Under the pieces are notes generated by a model that worked only from the letters and a program-made list of their open reading frames with translations, was not told the DNA's origin and searched no databases. Below are positions 16,147 through 24,311 of a stretch of DNA of 50,487 bases, piece after piece. This stretch comes from DAOUEX01 sp034430235. GTDB taxonomy: Bacteria > Chloroflexota > Anaerolineae > UBA2200. The first letter of the stretch is position 1. Each line of letters begins with the position of its first letter. The position numbers and the translations under genes are program-made. The stretch covers positions 1 through 50,487 of the forward strand of contig CAYZGO010000023.1 of the NCBI GenBank assembly GCA_964478075.1, in the 5' to 3' direction.

Positions 16147-17535
16147 TTAGATGTGCAAACCACTGCCCTGCGCCGCCAGAGCCGCTTCCGCCAATGCCTC
16201 GCTCAGCGTGGGATGGGGATGGATGGCCGCGTCCAACTCATCTAGCGTAGCTTCAAGCGTGAGAGCCAATGTGCCTTCCTGGATCAGGTCGCTGGCATGG
16301 GGGCCGACGATGTGCAGGCCTAGAATCTGTCCATATTGGCTATCCGCCACAATCTTGACCAGCCCGTTGCGCTCGCCCTGCGCCAGGGCCTTGCCACTGG
16401 CACGGAAGGGAAACTTGCCCACCTTGACGTCGTAACCACGCTGTCGCGCTTGCTCTTCGCTCAGCCCAACAGTGGCCACTTCAGGCTGTGTAAAGACACA
16501 ACTAGGTACTGCAGCATAGTTCATGACGCGCTCACGGCCCAAAGCATTCTCCACTGCCACAATTCCTTCTCGCGAAGCTACGTGGGCCAGCAGGATACCC
16601 CCCGTTACATCCCCTACTGCGTAGACATGCGGCACGTTCGTTCGCATGTGTTCATCTACGCCGATGCCCGTTCTCTCCACAAGCAGTCCGATAGACTCCA
16701 AGCCAAGCTCTTCCACATTCGGACGCCGACCCACGGCAAGTAGTGTCTTGTCCACCTCAAGCACAGTCTCTTTGGAATCGCTCTCTATGGTGACAGCATG
16801 CTTGCCATTGCGCATCGCTGCCTTGGACACTTTGCTAGCTATGTGGACTTTTACCTTCGCCTTCTTTAGCAGACGTTCAACCTCCGCCCCGAGGTCAGCG
16901 TCCAGAGTGGGAAGCAACCGTGGCAATACCTCCACGATGGTTACCCGCACGCCACAAGCACCAAAGAGCGTCGCGAACTCAACACCGATGGGGCCACCCC
17001 CAATCACCAACAGGCTTTCTGGTAGACACTCCAAAGCCAGGGCCTCATCGCTGCTCAGCACGTCGGGCCCGTCGAGGCCCGGTACGGGCAGTGGCGCAGG
17101 GCGCGAGCCCGTGGCAATCACGTAATCCCTGGCCGAAACTCGTTCCAGCCCATCCGCCGTCATCACCTCTAACACAGATGGCGAAACGAAGCGCGCCGTA
17201 CCGAAAAGCAGGCGCACCCCAGCTTTGTCCAGGAGAAGCTTCACACCACCAGTCAGGCGACGTACGACTGCATCCTTCCGTTTCTGTGCTGCAGTCCAGT
17301 CGAGCCTCACTTCACTGACAACTATGCCATAGTCCGACGCCTTCCGTGCCAGTTTCAGAACTTCCGCAGTTCGCAGCAGAGTCTTGGTAGGGATACACCC
17401 CCGGTTCAGACAAACTCCCCCTACCCTGTCCTTTTCAATCAGCACGACCTTGGCACCCAACTGCGCAGCCCTCAACGCTGCAACATACCCACCTGGCCCA
17501 GCACCAACAATAGCGATGTCAGAACGAATTGTCAT
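16147..17535 (-). CDS. lpdA: Dihydrolipoamide dehydrogenase (E3)
   Basis: FAD enzyme that reoxidises the lipoyl arm of E2 and reduces NAD+. The 462-residue protein has the FAD-binding GAGPGGYVAALRAAQLG, the redox-active disulfide GGVCLNRGCIPTK, the NAD-binding GGGPIGVEFATLFGACG, YAVGDVTGG, and the C-terminal dimer-interface HPHPTLSEAL with the catalytic His. The longest ORF begins at 17676, but the ATG at 17535 has a GAGGAG site and begins at the conserved N-terminus. It follows the E2 gene by 14 bases, completing an E1-E2-E3 operon. Confidence 0.97.
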   Translation of the reverse strand: MTIRSDIAIVGAGPGGYVAALRAAQLGAKVVLIEKDRVGGVCLNRGCIPTKTLLRTAEVLKLARKASDYGIVVSEVRLDWTAAQKRKDAVVRRLTGGVKLLLDKAGVRLLFGTARFVSPSVLEVMTADGLERVSARDYVIATGSRPAPLPVPGLDGPDVLSSDEALALECLPESLLVIGGGPIGVEFATLFGACGVRVTIVEVLPRLLPTLDADLGAEVERLLKKAKVKVHIASKVSKAAMRNGKHAVTIESDSKETVLEVDKTLLAVGRRPNVEELGLESIGLLVERTGIGVDEHMRTNVPHVYAVGDVTGGILLAHVASREGIVAVENALGRERVMNYAAVPSCVFTQPEVATVGLSEEQARQRGYDVKVGKFPFRASGKALAQGERNGLVKIVADSQYGQILGLHIVGPHASDLIQEGTLALTLEATLDELDAAIHPHPTLSEALAEAALAAQGSGLHI

Positions 17536-17549
17536 AGGATGCTCCTCAA

Positions 17550-18887
17550 TTAAGCTAGTACCAAATATGGCTGTTCTACGAGTTGCCTGATCCGCTGTAG
17601 AAAGCGAGCCGCCGGCGCGCCATCTACCAGCCGATGATCGAAGGTAAGACTCAGAATCATCATCCGCCGCACACAAATCTGCCCGTCGTGGACTGCTGGC
17701 TTTTCATGCAACCGCCCAGCACCCAGGATTGCACACTCTGGCAAGTTTATGATAGGCGTAAAGGAATCAATGTCATACATGCCCAGATTGGTGATCGTGA
17801 ATGTGCCTCCAGTCAGATCGTCTGGTGTGCTCTTTCCTGCATGTGCACGCGCTGCCAACTCACGAAGAGTGCGACCGATCTCAGCAATGCCTTTCTGGTC
17901 CGCACTACGAATCACGGGTACCAGCAAGCCACGTTCAGTGTCAACTGCCACCCCTACGTTGATATGTGACAGCGGCTGAATCTCCTCGTCGGCAAGACGG
18001 ACGTTCATGTACGGGTATTCGCGCAGCGCCCTTGCCACAATTGCCACCAGGATATCCGTGTAAGAAACAGCAAAGCCAAGTGAGGGCTCAAGCTGCTCTT
18101 TGAGCCGCGCGCGAAGCTGTACGAAATCAGTAGCATCTACTTCAGTGGTCAGCGTGACACGGGCCGTCGTGTGCGCACTTGTACTCATGCGCTGCGCGAT
18201 AACGCCTCGCAGACCCGTCAGGGGCACAGCCTCTGACACTGGCGGCGCAGCAGAAGGCTCCTCTCCACGAGCCTCTAAGGAAACCCTTGCTAACGCAGTT
18301 TCTACGTCTGCCTTGGTAACGCGCCCACCTGGCCCAGTCCCTTGCACTTCAGAGAGTTCGAGACCCGCTTCTGCAGCCATCCTGCGTGCCACAGGAGTAG
18401 CAACCGGCTGCGCCTCGAGATAGGCGCGGACGTCCCGCTCCACAATGCGCCCTCCAGGCCCGCTGCCCTTCACACGCGAGAGGTCTACGTTTCGCCGCGC
18501 AGCTACCTTGCGCGCACGAGGCGAAGCAAAGATCCGCCTGAGAACTGGCACCTCCACGGGAGCTTCTGCAACAGAGCTGACTTCACTGATCTGAGCAGCC
18601 TCTCCCACCCGCGTAGACTTGGGAATCCGATATGCACTGATGTCCTCGTCCGGCGCAGCAATAAGCCCAACCACGGCCAGCACGGGCACCTTGTTCCCTG
18701 CGCCATAAAAGATCTTGCGCAACACGCCGTCTGCTGGCGCTTCTACCTCCAACACGGCCTTGTCGGTCTCGATCTGATAGAGAGGTTCCCCCTTTTGCAC
18801 AGCCTGTTCCACGTCTACGAACCACTTGATAATGGTGGCTTCATCCATTGTCTCGCCCAAGACGGGCAGGATAACTTCAACTGCCAT
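17550..18887 (-). CDS. 2-oxoacid dehydrogenase E2, dihydrolipoyl acyltransferase
   Basis: Core acyltransferase of a pyruvate/acetoin-type dehydrogenase complex, moving the acyl group from the lipoyl arm to CoA. One lipoyl domain at residues 1-78 carries the modified Lys43 in ETDKAVLEV. Two peripheral-subunit-binding modules follow (about 120-158, ASPRARKVAARRNVDLSRV; and about 162-198, TPVARRMAAEAGLELSEV), an unusual tandem. The catalytic domain ends with FDHRLVDGAPAARFL, whose His and Asp form the active site. The product is 445 residues, with an AAAGGAGA ribosome site. Two binding modules could hold both E1 and E3, which is inference. Confidence 0.94.
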   Translation of the reverse strand: MAVEVILPVLGETMDEATIIKWFVDVEQAVQKGEPLYQIETDKAVLEVEAPADGVLRKIFYGAGNKVPVLAVVGLIAAPDEDISAYRIPKSTRVGEAAQISEVSSVAEAPVEVPVLRRIFASPRARKVAARRNVDLSRVKGSGPGGRIVERDVRAYLEAQPVATPVARRMAAEAGLELSEVQGTGPGGRVTKADVETALARVSLEARGEEPSAAPPVSEAVPLTGLRGVIAQRMSTSAHTTARVTLTTEVDATDFVQLRARLKEQLEPSLGFAVSYTDILVAIVARALREYPYMNVRLADEEIQPLSHINVGVAVDTERGLLVPVIRSADQKGIAEIGRTLRELAARAHAGKSTPDDLTGGTFTITNLGMYDIDSFTPIINLPECAILGAGRLHEKPAVHDGQICVRRMMILSLTFDHRLVDGAPAARFLQRIRQLVEQPYLVLA

Positions 18888-18975
18888 GTGGTCTCCTTTG
18901 GCCTGAAATTGCAGCGCAAGAGCCGGTAGAGCAGTTTCGCATATTATTGTACATCACAACGTCCAATTCCCCCAC

Positions 18976-21063
18976 TTACAATGTGCTGCGTACGGCCGCT
19001 GCAATCTGTTCTGTGCTGGGAATGGCTGCTGCCTCCAGGGGCTCGCTCATAGGAACAGGAACATCCGCCGCCGCCACGCGAACCATTGGCGCGTCCAAAT
19101 AGTCAAACGCCGCCTCGTTAACCAGAGTGAACAGCTCGCTGATGAAGCTGCCCGTCTTGTATGCTTCGGTCACTCCCACCAGACGCCCCGTCTTCTTCAC
19201 CGACTTGACAATGGTATCCAAGTCCAGGGGTTTGAGTGTTCGGGGATCAATCACCTCCACACTGACCCCCTCCTCGGCCAGCAGTTCGGCAGCCTCGAGG
19301 GTCCGGTATCGCATACGCGAATAGGCAACGACAGTCACATCATTCCCCTCGCGCACAACATCGGCAACGCCCAAAGGAATCAGATACTCGTCCTCAGGAA
19401 CAGGACCCTTGACCTTGTACAACATTTTATGTTCGATAAACATAATGGGGTTGTCGTCACGAATGGCCGTCTTTAACAGTCCTTTTACGTCATAAGGAGT
19501 AGCCGGCATCACTACGTAGATGCCTGGAAAATGCAGCCACAGGGCTTCCAAGCTCTGCGAGTGATGAGCAGCGATACAGCGTCCTGTACCACCTTGCGTA
19601 CGAATCACCATGGGTACGGTTGTTTTACCACCGAACATGTAGCGATTCTTGGCTCCCTGATTGGCAATCTGGTCCATAGCCAAGGGTGTGAAGTCAACGT
19701 ACATGATCTCGGCCACCGGTCGCATGCCAGCCATAGCCGCACCCACTGCGGCCCCACCGATGGCAGCCTCAGAAATCGGGGTATCACGCACACGCTCGGC
19801 ACCATAGACTTCAAAGAGGCCTCGCGTGGCGCCATAGGCACCTCCATAGAGCCCCACATCCTCGCCCATGACAAAGACCCGTGGGTCACGGGCCATTTCC
19901 TCCTGCAAAGCCTCATTAATGGCCCGCCAGTACGCGATTTGGCGTATTGTGCTGTCATCGCGTATGCTCTGTCTCAATTCACGCTCAGCTCGCACATCCG
20001 CTGGCGTCGGCTTCCTGACTATATACACATCCGCATACAACTCGGAAGGAGACGGTAACGGGGAGTTCAATGCGAAATCTGTAGCGGCCTTGATGGCTAA
20101 TGCAGCCTGCTGTTCTATCTCAGCAATCTCCCGCTCCGTTGCCGCGCCTTCGGCTTTCATGCGCGCTTCAAGCGTGATGATGGGATCGCGCTTCTTCCAT
20201 TCCCCTTCCTCTTTCCGAGTACGGTACCCACGCGGATCGGAACGAGAGTGACCAAACCACCGATAGGTCTTGCACTCAACCAAAGATGGCCCGCCGCCCT
20301 GCCTCGCGCGTTCCACTGCCTTCCTCACTGCTGCCCGCACAGCGAAAAAGTCCATCCCATCTACTACCTCACCTGGCATGTCATAAGCACAGACACGCGC
20401 AGCAACGTCTGAGAGCTTTGAGGCCTTGGCAAAGGGCACAGACATGCCATAAAGATTGTTCTCCACAATATAGATTACTGGCAAAGACCATATAGAGGCC
20501 AAGTTCAGCGATTCATGAAAGTTGCCCGTATTTGACGCTCCATCGCCAAAGAAACAGAGCACCACCTTGTCCTGCCCTTGCACCTTTACCGCCAAAGCGG
20601 CCCCTGTGGCTACGGGGATATTTCCACCAACAATGCCCGTGGCTCCCAGGTTGCCCCGCTGCACATCAGCAATATGCATCGAGCCACCACGTCCCTTACA
20701 ATAGCCTGTGGCCCGTCCACACAGCTCAGCCATCATCTTGTTCAGGTGCTCTTGCTTGTCCTGTGGGGTCCTGGCCAGACTGTCGCCTCGTGCATGACAA
20801 TGCCCGTGACCCCGGTGTGTGCTCGTGATCAGGTCATCCTCGCGCAGCGCCGAAATCGCGCCCACGGCCACGGCTTCCTCACCAGCGTACAGGTGCGAAG
20901 CCCCCTTGATGAGGTTCTTGCCCAAAAGGTCGTAGACGGTCTCCTCGAAACAGCGAATCTCCAGCATCTGCCGCAGATAGTTAAGCAGGTCTGCTTTGCT
21001 CACGCGCTCTTCGCGCATAAGCGTTTTCAGACCTTTCTCTGCTGAAACTTTTTTTCTAGCCAT
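18976..21063 (-). CDS. 2-oxoacid dehydrogenase E1, alpha and beta fused (pyruvate/acetoin type)
   Basis: Thiamine-diphosphate enzyme that decarboxylates a 2-oxo acid (or cleaves acetoin) and acylates the lipoyl arm of E2. The 695 residues join E1-alpha (about 20-350; THRGHGHCHARG, GGSMHIAD, and the TPP motif GDGASNTGNFHE...ENN) to E1-beta (about 365-695; VMGEDVGLYGGAYGATRGL, DTPISEAAIGGAA, EIMYVDFTPLAMDQI, TGRCIAAHHSQS). The THRGHGHC segment and the E1-beta details resemble acetoin dehydrogenase as much as pyruvate dehydrogenase, so the substrate is open. The frame is continuous through the joint, with no sign of frameshift. It is first of three dehydrogenase genes, 36 bases after the SIS gene. 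Confidence 0.93.
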   Translation of the reverse strand: MARKKVSAEKGLKTLMREERVSKADLLNYLRQMLEIRCFEETVYDLLGKNLIKGASHLYAGEEAVAVGAISALREDDLITSTHRGHGHCHARGDSLARTPQDKQEHLNKMMAELCGRATGYCKGRGGSMHIADVQRGNLGATGIVGGNIPVATGAALAVKVQGQDKVVLCFFGDGASNTGNFHESLNLASIWSLPVIYIVENNLYGMSVPFAKASKLSDVAARVCAYDMPGEVVDGMDFFAVRAAVRKAVERARQGGGPSLVECKTYRWFGHSRSDPRGYRTRKEEGEWKKRDPIITLEARMKAEGAATEREIAEIEQQAALAIKAATDFALNSPLPSPSELYADVYIVRKPTPADVRAERELRQSIRDDSTIRQIAYWRAINEALQEEMARDPRVFVMGEDVGLYGGAYGATRGLFEVYGAERVRDTPISEAAIGGAAVGAAMAGMRPVAEIMYVDFTPLAMDQIANQGAKNRYMFGGKTTVPMVIRTQGGTGRCIAAHHSQSLEALWLHFPGIYVVMPATPYDVKGLLKTAIRDDNPIMFIEHKMLYKVKGPVPEDEYLIPLGVADVVREGNDVTVVAYSRMRYRTLEAAELLAEEGVSVEVIDPRTLKPLDLDTIVKSVKKTGRLVGVTEAYKTGSFISELFTLVNEAAFDYLDAPMVRVAAADVPVPMSEPLEAAAIPSTEQIAAAVRSTL

Positions 21064-21099
21064 AGACTTACTGCGCCTCCATTGTAGTAGTCATGTGCC

Positions 21100-21687
21100 C
21101 TACTCCGCGTGTAGCTCCTTGCCAAAACCTCCCCCTGGGTGATAGCGCGCGAAGTCTTCCTTCGTAAATCCACTGGCCACGCCGGCGGCGATAGCCAGTG
21201 CGTCCCCCATAGCCATGCTCGCAGCAATGCTAGACAGGTGTGTCCATCCAGCGATACCCTGTCCCAGGTCTGGACCGATATCCAAAAGTACATCAGCATT
21301 GCGGCCCAGCGTGGAATCTGGTGTACCAGTGATAGCTACCAGATGTGGCCCGATATGCTTGATCAGCGGCAGCATTCTGAGAATCTCATCACTCTCACCA
21401 CCATAGGAGATGGCAATCACCAGATCATCTCGAGTAATGCTACCTATATCGCCATGATGGCTCTCCCCACCGTGCACAAAGAAGGCAGGAATACCCACGC
21501 TGGCCATTGTCGCGGCTACCTTGCGCCCGATGTGTCCCGATTTGCCCACCCCAAAGAGTATAGTGCGCCCTTTGCAGGCCAGGATCATATCCACGACGCG
21601 CTCGAAACCCTTATCCAACCGCTGGCCCAAGGCGCGAATGGCATCCGCTTCCAAGCCAAAGACTCTGCGTGCTTCCTCCAGGCTCAT
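21100..21687 (-). CDS. SIS-domain sugar-phosphate isomerase (KdsD/GutQ-like, no CBS)
   Basis: Likely aldose-ketose isomerase acting on a phosphosugar. The single SIS domain covers nearly all 195 residues, with GVGKSGHIGRKVAATMAS, VHGGESHHGDIGSI and ISYGGESDEIL closely following arabinose-5-phosphate isomerases. Classical KdsD carries two C-terminal CBS domains; they are absent, and the protein ends with FTKEDFARYHPGG, typical of the linker before CBS. Short forms are often found with sugar-uptake genes. It is placed between the DeoR regulator and the dehydrogenase E1 gene, suggesting one transcript. Confidence 0.87.
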   Translation of the reverse strand: MSLEEARRVFGLEADAIRALGQRLDKGFERVVDMILACKGRTILFGVGKSGHIGRKVAATMASVGIPAFFVHGGESHHGDIGSITRDDLVIAISYGGESDEILRMLPLIKHIGPHLVAITGTPDSTLGRNADVLLDIGPDLGQGIAGWTHLSSIAASMAMGDALAIAAGVASGFTKEDFARYHPGGGFGKELHAE

Positions 21688-21754
21688 TGGATTGCTTCCT
21701 CCCTATCCTGATGCCAACTCGACATTAGTGTGCGAAGGCTCACTGGCAAGCATT

Positions 21755-22534
21755 CTACACAATCTTCACCTCAACTCCCAGGCTGCGAGCCTGTGCCACG
21801 AAATCGGTCGGGGCCGCGTCGTCTGTGATGAGGATGTCTATCTCTTTCAGTGGCACCACAGTAGCCAGGCCTTTGCGGCCAATCTTGCTGGAGTCAATCA
21901 CAGCGATCACCTGCTCACAGGCCCTGACTGATGCACGATCGACTTCCGCATCGAGCACGGTCGCGGTGGTGGCTCCTACTTCTACACTCAGCCCCCCTGC
22001 ACCAAGGAACATCTTGTCCGCGTGCAACTCGGCCAGACTAGAAATGGTCTGAGGACCTGCAGCGACTTCCTGCAGTGGCAGGTAAAGCCCGCCCAGCAGG
22101 ATCAAGCGCACTCCACTCCAGGACCCCAGTTCACGCACAATGGGCACCGAACTGGTAATGACTGTTAGGTGTCCCGAGGTCAGAATATCACGCGAGATAT
22201 GCCGGGCTACGTATACCACTGTCGTTCCAGAGTCCATGATAATGACATCACCGTTCTCCACCATTGCGGCCGCCGCCCGCCCAATGCGCTGTTTTTGCTC
22301 TCTATGCATGAGCATCTTCTGGTTGAAGGACCACTCCAAGATTGTCTGGGGGACACTGACGGCTCCGCCCCGCACACGACGCAACAGCCCGCGCGCTTCC
22401 AGGTGTTCGAGATCGCGGCGGATGGACACCTCCGACACACCGAACTTCCGGCTGAGGTTAGACACCTGCACCATACGTGCATTAGCTAGATCCTCGAGAA
22501 TCGCAAGCCTTCGTTTTTCACTTGGCCCGAACAT
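21755..22534 (-). CDS. DeoR/GlpR-family transcriptional regulator
   Basis: Sugar-phosphate-responsive repressor. The N-terminal winged helix (about 8-60) contains VQVSNLSRKFGVSEVSIRRD and GLLRRVRGGA, the family signature. The DeoRC sensor domain has MDSGTTV, ITSSVPIV, LLGGLYL and IDSSKIGRKG, positions that contact the phosphosugar. At 259 residues it is of usual length. As first gene of the SIS-dehydrogenase operon and downstream of phased TTTCG repeats, it probably controls its own operon. The effector is unknown; the product or substrate of the adjacent SIS isomerase is a reasonable guess. Confidence 0.93.
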   Translation of the reverse strand: MFGPSEKRRLAILEDLANARMVQVSNLSRKFGVSEVSIRRDLEHLEARGLLRRVRGGAVSVPQTILEWSFNQKMLMHREQKQRIGRAAAAMVENGDVIIMDSGTTVVYVARHISRDILTSGHLTVITSSVPIVRELGSWSGVRLILLGGLYLPLQEVAAGPQTISSLAELHADKMFLGAGGLSVEVGATTATVLDAEVDRASVRACEQVIAVIDSSKIGRKGLATVVPLKEIDILITDDAAPTDFVAQARSLGVEVKIV

Positions 22535-22589
22535 AACCAGGCCTCCTTCCGCAACAGCTTGGCCGGCAAAGCCGTACTCACCCAGTCGC

Positions 22590-22638
22590 TTTCGTTGTCC
22601 TTTCGGAATGATTATACTACTGTTTCGAAACGTGTCAA
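22590..22638 (-). promoter_or_regulatory. deoR-operon promoter with phased TTTCG operator repeats
   Basis: On the minus strand TTGACA (22638-22633), 16 bases and TATAAT (22616-22611) form the promoter. The spacer holds the palindrome GTTTCGAAAC (22622-22631). Reading the plus strand, TTTCG occurs at 22590, 22601 and 22623, spaced 11 and 22 bases, that is, on one face of the helix. TTTCG-type repeats are known operators for DeoR/GlpR proteins, so autoregulation is likely. Confidence 0.65.
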
Positions 22639-22683
22639 ATTACTGTTACACTGCGTGCCTTTTGTTCTTCCATCATATTGCAC

Positions 22684-22689
22684 TATAAT
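22684..22689 (+). promoter_or_regulatory. Possible -10 for the corrinoid-like mini-ORF
   Basis: A perfect TATAAT lies 70 bases upstream of the mini-ORF. The -35 is poor (TTGTTC at 22662-22667, 16-base spacing), so activity is uncertain. Confidence 0.35.
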
Positions 22690-22758
22690 AGCTCAGGTCC
22701 TTCAAAGCCGATTCTGTGGCAAAGAAAAACTGAATTCACGCTATCACAGGAGCGGACA

Positions 22759-22908
22759 ATGTACACATTTGGCGAGTTGACTGAAGCCTTGATCAACGGC
22801 AACGCTGACAAGGTCAAAGAACTGACGCAGGCCGCTTTGGGCAACCGCATCCAACCTCTGTCTACTTGCTACAAGCAGTATCTGAAGGATCCTCAGCAAG
22901 ACATTTGA
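22759..22908 (+). pseudogene. Mini-ORF resembling corrinoid-protein cap domain, probably truncated
   Basis: A 49-residue ORF with a good AGGAG site 5 bases before its ATG. The stretch ELTEALINGNADKVKELTQA closely fits the first helices of the methionine-synthase-type B12-binding cap domain of corrinoid methyltransferase proteins. The usual continuation (a second helix pair and the DxHxxG cobalamin domain) is missing in all frames, and the ORF ends at a TGA inside the infA -35 box. I read it as a truncated remnant; a small stand-alone helical protein is the alternative. Confidence 0.45.
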
Positions 22909-22933
22909 CGCAACTGCGAATATGCGCTATAAT
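22905..22933 (+). promoter_or_regulatory. infA promoter
   Basis: TTGACG (22905-22910), 17 bases and TATAAT (22928-22933). Predicted +1 is near 22940, leaving an unusually long leader of about 190 nt before infA. Confidence 0.8.
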
Positions 22934-22975
22934 TGACAAAGACTTGCGCGAGGCTGGTACATGCGTGTTAGCTAA

Positions 22976-23020
22976 GCTGTGGAGACGTCGGTACAGACAA
23001 GACGTCACAACGTCCACAGC
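22976..23020 (+). promoter_or_regulatory. Stable hairpin in the infA leader
   Basis: GCTGTGGA-G-ACGT (22976-22988) pairs with ACGT-CCACAGC near 23009-23020, with an inner GACGTC/GACGTC dyad. It lies mid-leader, with no T run after it. Possible translational or stability control of infA; not a known riboswitch that I recognise. Confidence 0.4.
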
Positions 23021-23131
23021 GAAGGCTAGATGAAGCTCGGTCATAGGCTGTCGATACCATCAACGCAGATGCCAAGGCCGCGTTTTCATGTAATAACGCC
23101 CAGGCGCATACGGCAAGGAGGTGGTAATCCG

Positions 23132-23365
23132 TTGACACAGGAAGGAAAGAGACAGCGGCTTGAAGTCACAGGCACAGTGGTCGAGGCCCATCCTAACGCA
23201 ATGTTCCGCGTTGACCTAGATACTGGTCAACGGGTTCTGGCCTACCTGTCTGGCAGAATGCGCCGCTACTATATCAAGGTCCTACTCGGTGATAAGGTCA
23301 AAGTGGAACTGTCACCTTATGACTTGGAAAAAGGCCGCATTGTGTACCGCTACAAGAAACATTAA
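23132..23365 (+). CDS. infA: Translation initiation factor IF-1
   Basis: Binds the 30S A site with IF-2 and IF-3 during initiation. The 77-residue OB-fold protein matches the family nearly throughout: GTVVEAHPNAMFRVDLDTG, LAYLSGRMRRYYIKVLLGD, VKVELSPYDLEKGRIVYRYK. The start is a TTG placed 9 bases after a strong AGGAGGT. A longer ATG ORF from 23030 exists but lacks homology before this point. It lies apart from the ribosomal-protein cluster where infA often sits. Downstream is a CarD-like gene on the same strand. Confidence 0.96.
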   Translation: MTQEGKRQRLEVTGTVVEAHPNAMFRVDLDTGQRVLAYLSGRMRRYYIKVLLGDKVKVELSPYDLEKGRIVYRYKKH

Positions 23366-23479
23366 CAGTAGCGTGGACAAATGAAGCATTTCCTGCAGCG
23401 TCTGACAGAACTGGTGAAGGGTACACTAGCATTGCGCTGCTCACGAGGCAAGAACCAACCCAGGACACAGAAGGGAGAA

Positions 23480-23980
23480 ATGACAGAGCGATTGACTATT
23501 GGACAAAGAGTTGTCCATCGCCGCTACGGGGCCGGAGTCGTCGTTGAGGTGCGACAAGGCAAAGAAGACGAGGAACACGAAAGCTATTATGTCATAGACA
23601 TTCCGAGCAGTGCTCTCAAGGTGTACCTGCCGGTGAGTGCGGCTCAGCAGGCCAACTTGCGCAGAGTTTCCAGCCGTCGCAGGATGAACCACGCGCTGAA
23701 AATCCTTTCCGGAGAGCCTGAGGAACTCCCCAAGGACTACCGAGAGCGGGGCTCTTTCGTGCAAGAATTGATGAAAGATGGTGTCGTTGACTCTCTGGCG
23801 CAGGTTGTCCGCGATTTGGTTGCATTGCAAAGTAGGAAGAGCATGTCCAGCATGGAGCTAGCCCTGGTCACCAATGCCAAGCGCCGACTCGCGGGCGAGC
23901 TCGCGCTAGTGTTGGACATTGACTTAGCCCAGGCGGAGCAACGCATTGAGAACGCCCTCCGTAGAGACGAGGTAGAGTAG
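23480..23980 (+). CDS. CarD/CdnL-like RNA polymerase-binding regulator
   Basis: CarD-family proteins bind the RNA polymerase beta lobe and stabilise open complexes, often at rRNA promoters. The N-terminal Tudor-like domain is seen in LTIGQRVVHRRYGAGVVVEV, YYVIDIPSSALKVYLPV and NLRRVSS (about 4-65). The rest is a helical C-terminal domain (KDYRERGSFVQELMKDG, LAQVVRDLVALQSRKSMSSM, AKRRLAGELALVLDID) like that of CdnL. The product is 166 residues from the ATG with GGAG in front; the ORF from 23381 adds a non-conserved head. It probably shares the infA transcript, 114 bases downstream. Confidence 0.9.
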   Translation: MTERLTIGQRVVHRRYGAGVVVEVRQGKEDEEHESYYVIDIPSSALKVYLPVSAAQQANLRRVSSRRRMNHALKILSGEPEELPKDYRERGSFVQELMKDGVVDSLAQVVRDLVALQSRKSMSSMELALVTNAKRRLAGELALVLDIDLAQAEQRIENALRRDEVE

Positions 23981-24311
23981 CCTTCAACCCTGCGGTTCAA
24001 GCCGCAAAGCGTGCCCTAATCACCCCCCACTTGACTTGCCACCTATCCCCACACCTACGGCCAAGGCCAGGGTTAGATGACCAGCTTATCGAACGCCTGG
24101 TACCTCACGCCATCACTGCCCAGCCCCGCATGACCGCGCTGAACAGAGATACGCACCCCACACGATGCCATAGGCACCGTACACACTCGATGCAAAGCGC
24201 CCTTCCACCTCCACCGCGCGGTCAGTGCAATAGCACAGCTACCAGCCATTGTCAACGTTTCCCATCCTGCTCTGCTTGCCTTCCCATCATTCATGCCGTA
24301 TACTGTCTACC
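23981..24311 (+). other. Gap with promoter for the TVP38-type gene
   Basis: No gene is supported in these 331 bases. At its end TTGCCT (24276-24281), 17 bases and TATACT (24299-24304) form a plausible promoter. Its +1 would fall at about 24310-24311, one or two bases before the ATG at 24312, so the downstream mRNA may be leaderless. No Shine-Dalgarno is visible before that ATG, which agrees. Confidence 0.5.

Noticed and set aside
24073..24294. 73-residue minus-strand ORF in the carD-TVP38 gap
   Set aside because: No ribosome site, no recognisable motif, and low-complexity W/R/G composition.
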